From the NCBI GenBank assembly GCA_910588755.1, contig CAJUQZ010000071.1, positions 1-19,417 of the forward strand: a stretch of DNA of 19,417 nucleotides. Reading direction: 5' to 3'. The position numbers were made by a program, and so were the translations under genes. Every line of letters begins with the position of its first letter. The stretch's first letter is position 1. This stretch comes from an uncultured Lachnospiraceae bacterium. Its GTDB lineage: Bacteria > Bacillota > Clostridia > Lachnospirales > Lachnospiraceae. The notes below the pieces were generated by a model. The model saw nothing but the letters and a program-made list of their open reading frames with translations. It did no database searches and was not told the origin of the DNA. Positions 8,655 to 14,843 of the stretch are shown here, piece by piece.

Positions 8655-10031
8655 ATGGCAGGGGAGAAGAAAGGGTTTTTCAGCCGCTTAAAAGAAGGCT
8701 TAAATAAGACAAGAGATAATATCGTAGCGGGGATAGATGCAGTCTTTTATGGGGCATCTGAGATTGATGACGATTTTTATGAGGAGCTTGAAGAGATCCT
8801 GATTATGGGGGATATCGGTGTCAACGCGACCAATGACATTATTGAGCGCATGAAGGAGGAAGTAAAGAAGCTGCATTTAAGGCATCCCTCAGAGTGCAAG
8901 GAGCTCCTGGTTAAAAGCATCAAGGAACAGATGTGCGTGGGTGAGACGGCGTATGATTTTGAGAAGCAGCAGTCGGTTATTTTTGTGATCGGTGTCAATG
9001 GTGTCGGAAAAACCACATCTGTTGGCAAACTTGCAAGCATCCTAAAGGGGCAGGGCAAAAAGGTGCTGATCGCTGCAGCGGACACGTTTCGGGCGGCGGC
9101 CGGAGACCAGCTTGCAGAGTGGGCGCACCGTGCAGGCGTTGATATGATCGGCGGTGCAGACGGTGCAGATCCCGCGTCCGTGATCTACGATGCTGTGAAT
9201 GCCGCAAAGGCGAGAAAGGTAGATGTACTTATCTGTGATACAGCGGGACGGCTTCACAATAAAAAGAACCTCATGGAGGAGCTTAAGAAGATGAACCGCA
9301 TCATAGACAGGGAGTTTCCCTGTGCACACCGGGAAAACCTGATTGTGCTCGACGGCACGACAGGACAGAACGCGCTCATGCAGGCAAGGGAATTTGGCGA
9401 GGTGGCAAACCTGACAGGCGTTATTCTTACCAAGATGGACGGGACAGCAAAGGGCGGGATTGCGGTGGCGATACAGTCCGAGTTGAATGTGCCAGTCAAA
9501 TACATCGGTGTGGGGGAGACAATCGAGGATCTGCAGAAGTTTAATCCGGAGGAGTTCGTGAATGCATTGTTTGATGTGAAGACGCAGGAGAGTGAGCAGT
9601 CTGGGGATACAGATGAGGCGTTCACCGGTTTTTTTGCGGACGGGATGGATGGAAATGCAGAGGGAGCGTTGGCTGCGGATGAAGAGAATGATGGACAAAA
9701 TATAGGTACGCAGATTTTAGATACCTTTGGGAGTGAAAGCAAAAAAAATGACACTGATGTCATAAATGACACTGATTCAGAAAATCGTTTTGGTGCGGAC
9801 ATAGAACGTGCAGATCAGAATGGTGCTGCGGGGGGAGACATGAATGAAAGTTTCTTGCATGGAAACGATTTAAATGAAGAAGATTTGAATGAAGAAGATT
9901 TGAATGAAGAAGATTTGAATGAAGAAGATTTAAGTGAAGAAGCCTTGCATGAAGATGTTCCAAGCGAGACAACTTCCAATGAGGATACAGAAGAAAAACC
10001 CAAAAAGAAAAAGTGGTTTTTCTGGAAATAA
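8655..10031 (+). CDS. ftsY: Signal recognition particle receptor FtsY, with C-terminal acidic extension
   Basis: This encodes a 458-residue SRP receptor GTPase that docks SRP-bound ribosomes at the membrane. The N-terminus goes straight into the membrane-binding N-domain helix (GFFSRLKEGLNKTR), so the usual N-terminal acidic A domain is missing. The G domain has GVNGVGKTT (113-121), DTFRAAAGDQL, DTAGRLH (195-201), TKMDG (259-263) and GVGE (285-288). The NG core ends near residue 310 (NPEEFVNALF). About 150 further residues follow: acidic, low complexity, with tandem DLNEE units, ending KPKKKKWFFWK (448-458). The tail may act as a relocated A domain or membrane anchor, which is an inference. 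AAGGAGG inside the end of smc serves as the ribosome site. Confidence 0.95.
   Translation: MAGEKKGFFSRLKEGLNKTRDNIVAGIDAVFYGASEIDDDFYEELEEILIMGDIGVNATNDIIERMKEEVKKLHLRHPSECKELLVKSIKEQMCVGETAYDFEKQQSVIFVIGVNGVGKTTSVGKLASILKGQGKKVLIAAADTFRAAAGDQLAEWAHRAGVDMIGGADGADPASVIYDAVNAAKARKVDVLICDTAGRLHNKKNLMEELKKMNRIIDREFPCAHRENLIVLDGTTGQNALMQAREFGEVANLTGVILTKMDGTAKGGIAVAIQSELNVPVKYIGVGETIEDLQKFNPEEFVNALFDVKTQESEQSGDTDEAFTGFFADGMDGNAEGALAADEENDGQNIGTQILDTFGSESKKNDTDVINDTDSENRFGADIERADQNGAAGGDMNESFLHGNDLNEEDLNEEDLNEEDLNEEDLSEEALHEDVPSETTSNEDTEEKPKKKKWFFWK
9867..9941 (+). repeat. Five tandem 15-bp repeats in ftsY (DLNEE units)
   Basis: Five head-to-tail copies of a 15-base unit (consensus GATTTGAATGAAGAA) occupy 9867-9881, 9882-9896, 9897-9911, 9912-9926 and 9927-9941. 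The middle three are identical; the first differs at one base and the last at two. A degenerate sixth unit follows. The unit is a multiple of three, so gain or loss of copies keeps the frame and only lengthens or shortens the acidic tail of FtsY. Confidence 0.9.
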
Positions 10032-10052
10032 TATACAGGGAGGAAGATAGAA

Positions 10053-11273
10053 ATGTCAGATATGCTTACATTGGAAAAATTTGAGGAGGCATCAGAAATT
10101 GTCAAGAAGGTCACCTCGGAGACAAAGCTGATTTACAGTGAGTACCTAAGCGGACAGACAGGAAATAAGGTTTATCTGAAGCCTGAAAATATGCAGCTTA
10201 CAGGCGCATATAAGCTGCGGGGCGCATATTATAAAATCAGCACACTCACAGCTGCGGAGCGCGAAAAGGGACTGATTACCGCATCGGCGGGCAATCACGC
10301 ACAGGGAGTTGCATATGCCGCGAAAAGATATGGTGTTAAGGCAGTGATTGTAATGCCAACTTCAACGCCGCTCATGAAGGTAAATCGCACTAAGGGATAC
10401 GGGGCGGAGGTCATCTTAAAGGGCGATGTCTATGATGAGGCGTGCGAGTATGCCTATCAGCTCGCAGAGGAAAAGGGCTACACGTTCATTCACCCGTTTG
10501 ATGACCTGACAGTTGCCACAGGGCAGGGAACGATCGCGATGGAAATCTTTAAGGAGCTTCCCCTGGTGGATATCATCCTTGTGCCAATCGGGGGAGGCGG
10601 GCTTGCAACAGGCGTATCGACGCTTGCAAAACTGCTGAATCCCAAGATCAAGGTCATCGGTGTGGAGCCCGCAGGGGCAAACTGTATGCAGGAATCCCTG
10701 AGGACGGGAGAGGTTGTCACGCTTCCGGGCGTCAATACCATAGCGGACGGCACCGCGGTGAAAACACCCGGAAAGAATATTTTCCCGTATATCAGGGACA
10801 ATATAGATGAGATTATCACCGTGCCGGACGAAGAGCTAGTCGTCTCCTTCCTTGATATTGTGGAGAACCACAAGATGATCGTGGAGAATTCAGGACTGCT
10901 CGCCGTGGCGGCGCTGCGTCATCTCGAGGTGAAAAACAAGAGAATCGTGTCGATACTCAGCGGCGGGAATATGGACATTATCACTATGTCGTCCGTGGTG
11001 CAGCAGGGACTGATTCTCCGCGACAGAATATTTACGGTATCGGTGCTGCTGCCCGACAAGCCGGGTGAGCTGACCAAGGTGTCGGAAGTGATCGCCTCGC
11101 TCAACGGCAATGTCATCAAGCTCGAGCACAATCAGTTCGTCTCCATCAACAGGAATGCGGCCGTGGAGCTGCGGATCACGCTTGAAACCTTTGGCACAGA
11201 CCACAAGAACCAGATTATCAAAGCGCTGGAGGACAAAGGATATCAACCGAAGCAGGTAAGAACAAATATTTGA
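10053..11273 (+). CDS. ilvA: Threonine ammonia-lyase with ACT domain (IlvA/TdcB medium form)
   Basis: This encodes a 406-residue PLP enzyme that deaminates threonine to 2-oxobutanoate and ammonia, feeding isoleucine synthesis or threonine breakdown. The PLP lysine is K54 in TGAYKLRGA. SAGNHAQG (78-85), the phosphate-binding GGGGLATG (180-187) and LSGGN (302-306) are fold type II motifs. A single C-terminal ACT domain (about 325-406, FTVSVLLPDKPGELTKV) suggests allosteric control by an amino acid. This architecture is the medium form, between short TdcB (no ACT) and E. coli IlvA (about 514 residues); whether it is biosynthetic or degradative cannot be read from sequence. GGAGG lies about 10 bases upstream. 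The gap to ftsY is 21 bases, so it may be co-transcribed. Confidence 0.92.
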   Translation: MSDMLTLEKFEEASEIVKKVTSETKLIYSEYLSGQTGNKVYLKPENMQLTGAYKLRGAYYKISTLTAAEREKGLITASAGNHAQGVAYAAKRYGVKAVIVMPTSTPLMKVNRTKGYGAEVILKGDVYDEACEYAYQLAEEKGYTFIHPFDDLTVATGQGTIAMEIFKELPLVDIILVPIGGGGLATGVSTLAKLLNPKIKVIGVEPAGANCMQESLRTGEVVTLPGVNTIADGTAVKTPGKNIFPYIRDNIDEIITVPDEELVVSFLDIVENHKMIVENSGLLAVAALRHLEVKNKRIVSILSGGNMDIITMSSVVQQGLILRDRIFTVSVLLPDKPGELTKVSEVIASLNGNVIKLEHNQFVSINRNAAVELRITLETFGTDHKNQIIKALEDKGYQPKQVRTNI

Positions 11274-11284
11274 GTTGAGGCGTT

Positions 11285-12148
11285 ATGGAAAAAGAAGTCG
11301 TAAAAAGGGTGAGATGCTATGTGATTCTGACAGCAGCGGCAGTGATCTATGCCGCTGCGATCAGTCTGTTTCTGGATCCCAACAATATTGCACCCGGAGG
11401 TGTCACAGGCATCTCCATTCTGGTAAACCGGTTTACAAAAATACCGACAGGGACAATGAATATGCTCATCAATATTCCGATTGTCCTGCTGGGGCTGTGG
11501 AAGTTTGGCTGGCGTTTTATCTGTTCTACCATGTACGTGCTGGCACTGATCACAGTCTTTATCAATGGGTTTGCGTCCCGCGGGGCCGTGACGGACGATC
11601 TGCTGATCGCGTCTGTGCTCGGCGGCGCTTTGATTGGCGTGGCGCTCGCACTGGTGTTCAAGGCAGGGGCTACGACAGGCGGAATCGATATCATCGTCAA
11701 GGTTGTCCGCACGAAACGAAAACACATCAAGACCAATATTTTATTTCTTGTTTTCGACAGCATGGTCATCCTTGCGTCATGGATCGTGTTTCAGGACATG
11801 ACAGTGGCATTTTATGCAGGGATCGCTGTGGTGACGGACTCGATTGTGATGGATAAGCTCCTGTATGGCTCCGATGAGGCAAAGCTGACTTACATTATCA
11901 GTACCAAACCAGCCCAGGTGAAGCAGCGGCTTTTTGACGAGCTGGACATCACGGCGACGATCATCACGGCCAGGGGCGCCTACACAAATGAGCCAAAGGA
12001 ACTGTTGATGGTGGTGACGAGAAAGCAGATGCATCCGAAACTTGAGGAAATCGTGAAGGACGAGGACACCTCCGCGTTTATGATCGTGTCCTCCGCAAGC
12101 GAGATCTTTGGGGAAGGGTATAAGGATATTACGCGGGATAAGCTGTAA
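11285..12148 (+). CDS. YitT family membrane protein (DUF161-DUF2179)
   Basis: This encodes a 287-residue integral membrane protein. The N-terminal two thirds carry about five or six membrane segments, with family motifs LDPNNIAPGGVTGISIL and FKAGATTGGIDIIVKV. The C-terminal cytoplasmic part (about 200-287) is a DUF2179 domain, here containing YIISTKPAQVKQRL and ITARGAYTNEPKELLMVV. The family is common in Firmicutes and probably a transporter, but its substrate is unknown. The start is 11 bases after the ilvA stop with only a weak TTGAGG site, so it is probably the last gene of that transcript. An overlapping open frame on the same strand (11275-11856) is a shadow. Confidence 0.88.
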   Translation: MEKEVVKRVRCYVILTAAAVIYAAAISLFLDPNNIAPGGVTGISILVNRFTKIPTGTMNMLINIPIVLLGLWKFGWRFICSTMYVLALITVFINGFASRGAVTDDLLIASVLGGALIGVALALVFKAGATTGGIDIIVKVVRTKRKHIKTNILFLVFDSMVILASWIVFQDMTVAFYAGIAVVTDSIVMDKLLYGSDEAKLTYIISTKPAQVKQRLFDELDITATIITARGAYTNEPKELLMVVTRKQMHPKLEEIVKDEDTSAFMIVSSASEIFGEGYKDITRDKL

Positions 12149-12149
12149 A

Positions 12150-12170
12150 AAGGAACTGTGTCTCCTTGTT
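12150..12170 (+). terminator. Possible weak terminator after the YitT gene
   Basis: AAGGA (12150-12154) and TCCTT (12163-12167) can pair around an 8-base loop, followed by GTTTGTT. The stem is only 5 bp and the T tract is broken. The call rests partly on its position between the YitT gene and a functionally different locus. Confidence 0.25.
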
Positions 12171-12223
12171 TGTTAAATATTTTTAAGCTGTGATGTGCGG
12201 TTAAAAGGAGAGGTTAATCTTAG

Positions 12224-12247
12224 ATGCAAAAGGATGAATTATTATGA
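12224..12247 (+). other. Possible 7-codon leader ORF overlapping the next gene
   Basis: An ATG at 12224 preceded by AGGAGAGG (12207-12214, about 9 bases away) opens a frame MQKDELL. Its TGA (12245-12247) overlaps the ATG of the following gene as ATGA. AAAGGA inside this mini-ORF is also the nearest ribosome site for the next gene. It could couple translation or be chance. Confidence 0.25.
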
Positions 12248-13056
12248 ATGTTGAAGCTGAAATTATAATATTTTTGATTATAGTAAGTTTGATACCAATG
12301 CTGGAAAGTATCATGCTTAGGAAGACAAGATATGTTTTGTCGATCTATATTTTTTACTTTGCTGTATATTATTCTGTTTTATCTGTGGTGAAAGGGTATC
12401 TGGGATATTGGGAAACAAGTCTGTTTGAAAGTTTTTGGGATGCTCAGTTTTTAACACTAATTCATTATGGAATACCAATGGTGATTATAGGAGTGGCGGC
12501 ACCGGTAATTCTCAAAAGTATATTTAAAGATAAGGACATAGATGTGATTAGATATTTTGTGTCAACATATTTTATGACTTTTTCTCTTTGTTTTCTGGTT
12601 GCGTCAAAAATTACAAATAAAGTAAGCAGCATCGCTTTTGGGGCTGCTGTGATAATAACACTATGCTCAATCCGCAAAATCCTGCAAGGCAGCTGTAAAT
12701 ATATTCAGAAAGAAATTTTAAAAGAAAGACTGGCTTTTACGATTCCTTTCTTTTTATTATATTTTGTCACAGTGGTGATATACTCGCCAAGTGAATTATA
12801 TCTTAAAAATGCTGCTGATTTCCCCATGTCATTTTTGTATTATCTGGGAAGTCTGATGTTGATGGGTTTTATTGTATGCGCGGTGCTGTTCACAGGCATA
12901 ATAGTATTGATGGAAAAAAAGCAGGTCGAATGGTTTATGGCTGCTATATTTGTGCTGGTTACAACAGGATATATTCAGGGGCTTTTTTCAATGGGAAAAT
13001 GGGGGTGCTTGATGGAACAAGACAAAATTCATTTAATAATAAGGCGGTTGTGCTGA
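12244..13056 (+). CDS. N-terminal membrane part of a frameshifted sulfatase-like envelope protein
   Basis: This open frame codes for 270 residues, of which about the first 248 look genuine. They are hydrophobic, with about seven membrane segments (for example EIIIFLIIVSLIPML, FTIPFFLLYFVTVVIY and MAAIFVLVTTGYIQG). After a T6 run at 12983-12988 the frame changes to an implausible tail ending IIRRLC. Adding one T continues as YIQGLFFNGKMGVLDG, which resembles the QGxxLNxxLGxLDG segment of large polytopic sulfatase-like proteins as I recall them. I therefore read this as the 5' part of a 702-residue protein completed by the next entry. The gene is visibly AT-richer than ilvA and the YitT gene before it. 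Start: ATG 12244, with AAAGGA about 9 bases upstream. Confidence 0.7.
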   Translation: MNVEAEIIIFLIIVSLIPMLESIMLRKTRYVLSIYIFYFAVYYSVLSVVKGYLGYWETSLFESFWDAQFLTLIHYGIPMVIIGVAAPVILKSIFKDKDIDVIRYFVSTYFMTFSLCFLVASKITNKVSSIAFGAAVIITLCSIRKILQGSCKYIQKEILKERLAFTIPFFLLYFVTVVIYSPSELYLKNAADFPMSFLYYLGSLMLMGFIVCAVLFTGIIVLMEKKQVEWFMAAIFVLVTTGYIQGLFSMGKWGCLMEQDKIHLIIRRLC

Positions 13057-14351
13057 ATCTTGTTTTATGGGGGTTGATAACTGCGGCAGGAATTCTTTTT
13101 TTTACAGTGAAAAGACAGACTGCAAAGAAATTAATGAAAGTTGTGTGCATTTATATTGTGCTGATCCAAGTGGTTTCACTATTTGTCCTGCTGATCTCCT
13201 CTGATCCAAGTGTGTATCATAATGACAAATATGTTTTAACTACAGATGGTATGGTTGAAGTTAGCAGTGATGATAATATCCTGGTTCTGGTATTGGACAA
13301 GTTTGACGGACGATACATGGACTGGGTTTTGGAGGATGATCCGGACTTCTTGTCACCTCTAAATGATTTTACGAATTATACAAATGCATCAGGCGAATTT
13401 CCAGGGACATTTACAGGGGTGCCATATTTGCTTTCAGGAACGCCTTTTGATGAAGAATGCGACGAAGCATACGTGACATATGCATACAAAGATAAAAATT
13501 TACTGACAGAGCTGAACAATGCCGGATACGAACTGGGTGTTTATACAAGTAATCAGCTGGTGCCGCAAAACATGCACAACATTATATCGAATTATAAAGA
13601 TGGTATATCCATAAAGTGTGATATAATATCCATGTTTTCTTTGATGACACGGTCTTCAAAATACAAGATGGCGCCGCTTGCGGTTAAAATGCACTATATA
13701 TATGATACAAGTGACGTAGGGCTTTTGGTAAATGATGAGAGAATCGTTAATATACTGTGCGATGTGCCATTTTATAAGAAGCTTGTGCAGGAAGGGTTAA
13801 AGATTAGTTCAGACAGTACTTCCAAAGCATTCAAATTCATTCATATGTATGGCGCACACCCGCCATATACGATGACGGAAAACTTTCAGAAGCTTTCATA
13901 TGATGTCCTGCGCAGGGATGATGACGAAATGGCACTTTCCCAGATGAGGGGGTCGTTAAAGGTGGTGTTTGAATATATCAGACAGTTAAAAGAAATTGGA
14001 AAATATGATGACGCTTTAATAATTATTACGGCTGATCATGGCGTTGTTATGCGTGATGAGAAGGGGGAAGAAACACCAATGGATTTTCCCATTTTGTTGG
14101 TTAAGGAACCCCATAAAAGTAATGACGCGATGGTTTATAGCAAGGCTCCGGTATGTCATGCGGATATTATTGCTACAATAAGAAATGCTGCAGGAATCAA
14201 TCAATCTGAGAAAGTTATCAGTGAGTATACAGAGGGGGAGGATCGAATAAGATATTTTTATGCCACATCAGGTGCAAAACCATTTAAAAAATACCAGATT
14301 GTCGGCGATGTGGCAAATGAAGAGAGCTGGCAGCTGATATATTCAGAATAG
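12876..14351 (+). CDS. C-terminal catalytic part of the frameshifted sulfatase/phosphoglycerol-transferase-like protein
   Basis: The open frame begins at 12876, but real coding probably starts at about 12985, after the frameshift; the first 36 codons are out-of-frame noise. Two further membrane segments (VLNLVLWGLITAAGILFF and CIYIVLIQVVSLFVLLI) are followed by a large extracytoplasmic alkaline-phosphatase-superfamily domain, about residues 342-690 of the joined product. Visible landmarks are the metal-site VLDKFDG, the Thr-containing GTFTGVPYLLSG as candidate nucleophile (about T389/T391), HMYGAHPPY and the metal-binding ADHG (597-600). The fold covers sulfatases, LtaS and phosphoethanolamine/phosphoglycerol transferases. 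The substrate cannot be read from sequence, but the envelope context favours transfer or hydrolysis of a phospho-group on a surface polymer. If the frameshift is real, this half lacks its own good start site. Confidence 0.7.
   Translation: MRGAVHRHNSIDGKKAGRMVYGCYICAGYNRIYSGAFFNGKMGVLDGTRQNSFNNKAVVLNLVLWGLITAAGILFFTVKRQTAKKLMKVVCIYIVLIQVVSLFVLLISSDPSVYHNDKYVLTTDGMVEVSSDDNILVLVLDKFDGRYMDWVLEDDPDFLSPLNDFTNYTNASGEFPGTFTGVPYLLSGTPFDEECDEAYVTYAYKDKNLLTELNNAGYELGVYTSNQLVPQNMHNIISNYKDGISIKCDIISMFSLMTRSSKYKMAPLAVKMHYIYDTSDVGLLVNDERIVNILCDVPFYKKLVQEGLKISSDSTSKAFKFIHMYGAHPPYTMTENFQKLSYDVLRRDDDEMALSQMRGSLKVVFEYIRQLKEIGKYDDALIIITADHGVVMRDEKGEETPMDFPILLVKEPHKSNDAMVYSKAPVCHADIIATIRNAAGINQSEKVISEYTEGEDRIRYFYATSGAKPFKKYQIVGDVANEESWQLIYSE
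12983..12988 (+). other. T6 homopolymer at the site of a -1 frameshift
   Basis: The upstream frame reads GGG CTT TTT TCA. Homology-like continuity needs GGG CTT TTT TTC AAT GGG, that is one more T. With that base, 12244-14351 becomes exactly 703 codons including the stop. No good -1 slippery heptamer in the right phase is seen. Possible explanations are a sequencing or assembly error, a real inactivating deletion, a phase-variable tract or polymerase slippage. Confidence 0.75.
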
Positions 14352-14367
14352 AATGAATGGAATTCCA

Positions 14368-14402
14368 CTTTTTAAGAACACGTATTCTTGCATCTTAAAA
14401 AG
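14368..14402 (+). repeat. Perfect 9-bp inverted repeat downstream of the sulfatase-like gene
   Basis: CTTTTTAAG (14368-14376) and CTTAAAAAG (14394-14402) are perfect inverted copies 17 bases apart. The spacer also allows AAGAA/TTCTT pairing. No T tract follows, so it is not a standard terminator. The 185-base gap that holds it (14352-14536) has no gene. Confidence 0.45.
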
Positions 14403-14465
14403 GTACAAATGGGTGTCTGTAAAAAAACGGTTTATGAGTTTATGAAAAGAAGAAGTTAGCAGGTA

Positions 14466-14494
14466 TTGACTTTTGGCATTTTATGGTCTAAAGT
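14466..14494 (+). promoter_or_regulatory. Possible sigma-A promoter before the small YIDPS gene
   Basis: TTGACT (14466-14471), a 17-base spacer and TAAAGT (14489-14494) lie 42 bases before the ATG of the next gene. The -35 is 5/6 and the -10 only 4/6. It would let the YIDPS-YidC-phosphonate genes be transcribed separately from the sulfatase-like gene. Confidence 0.45.
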
Positions 14495-14536
14495 GGAGTA
14501 TGTGCAAATAAAAATGCGAAAGGAATTAAAAAAGGA

Positions 14537-14800
14537 ATGAAAAAGAGTTTAAAATTAATCAAATTTATGTACTTTTTTACCTGCTTTTTTGTATTGCTGG
14601 GGAACACGTCGTTTGCGTATATTGACCCGTCGGCAGTGACCTATGTCATTCAGGCTGTAGCAGGCGTGGCGATTGCCATAGGCGCGGCCTGCACAGTGTA
14701 CAGGCATAAGATTGCCAAGTGGTTTCGTGCGCAGCAGAAAAAGCACGCGAAGAAAAAGCATCAGGCGGAAGAAAACAAAAACAGCCAAAAAGAAGATTGA
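14537..14800 (+). CDS. Small exported or membrane protein with YIDPS motif
   Basis: This encodes 87 residues. A lysine-rich start and hydrophobic core (about 1-27) form a signal peptide with a likely cut at TSFA|YIDPS. The mature part starts YIDPSAVTYVIQAVAGVAI, a hydrophobic helix (about 34-55), then a strongly basic tail of Lys, His and Gln from about residue 58. The IDP motif followed by a glycine/alanine helix recurs in small proteins next to envelope enzymes; no activity is known to me. If the signal is cleaved it has one membrane helix and a cytoplasmic basic tail, perhaps a partner of the neighbouring sulfatase-like or YidC-fusion proteins (inference). Codon pattern and position support a real gene, with AAAGGA about 12 bases upstream. 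Confidence 0.7.
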   Translation: MKKSLKLIKFMYFFTCFFVLLGNTSFAYIDPSAVTYVIQAVAGVAIAIGAACTVYRHKIAKWFRAQQKKHAKKKHQAEENKNSQKED

Positions 14801-14843
14801 TGGATGGCTATAGGATGATCAACAGAAACGGAGCAAAGTCATT

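Noticed and set aside
9867..9956. Short direct repeats as a CRISPR-like array
   Set aside because: The 15-bp units are contiguous without spacers and code in frame for DLNEE inside ftsY.
9760..9972. Minus-strand open frame with repeated HSNLL units
   Set aside because: It is the antisense reading of the ftsY tandem repeats and has no ribosome site or family resemblance.
11275..11856. Plus-strand 193-codon open frame overlapping the YitT gene
   Set aside because: It is cysteine- and arginine-rich nonsense in another frame of a clear membrane-protein gene.
12981..12990. Programmed -1 ribosomal frameshifting at the T6 tract
   Set aside because: The codon phase (CTT TTT) does not give a good X XXY YYZ heptamer with re-pairing in the -1 frame, and no obvious downstream stem was seen. 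Indel or polymerase slippage is more likely.
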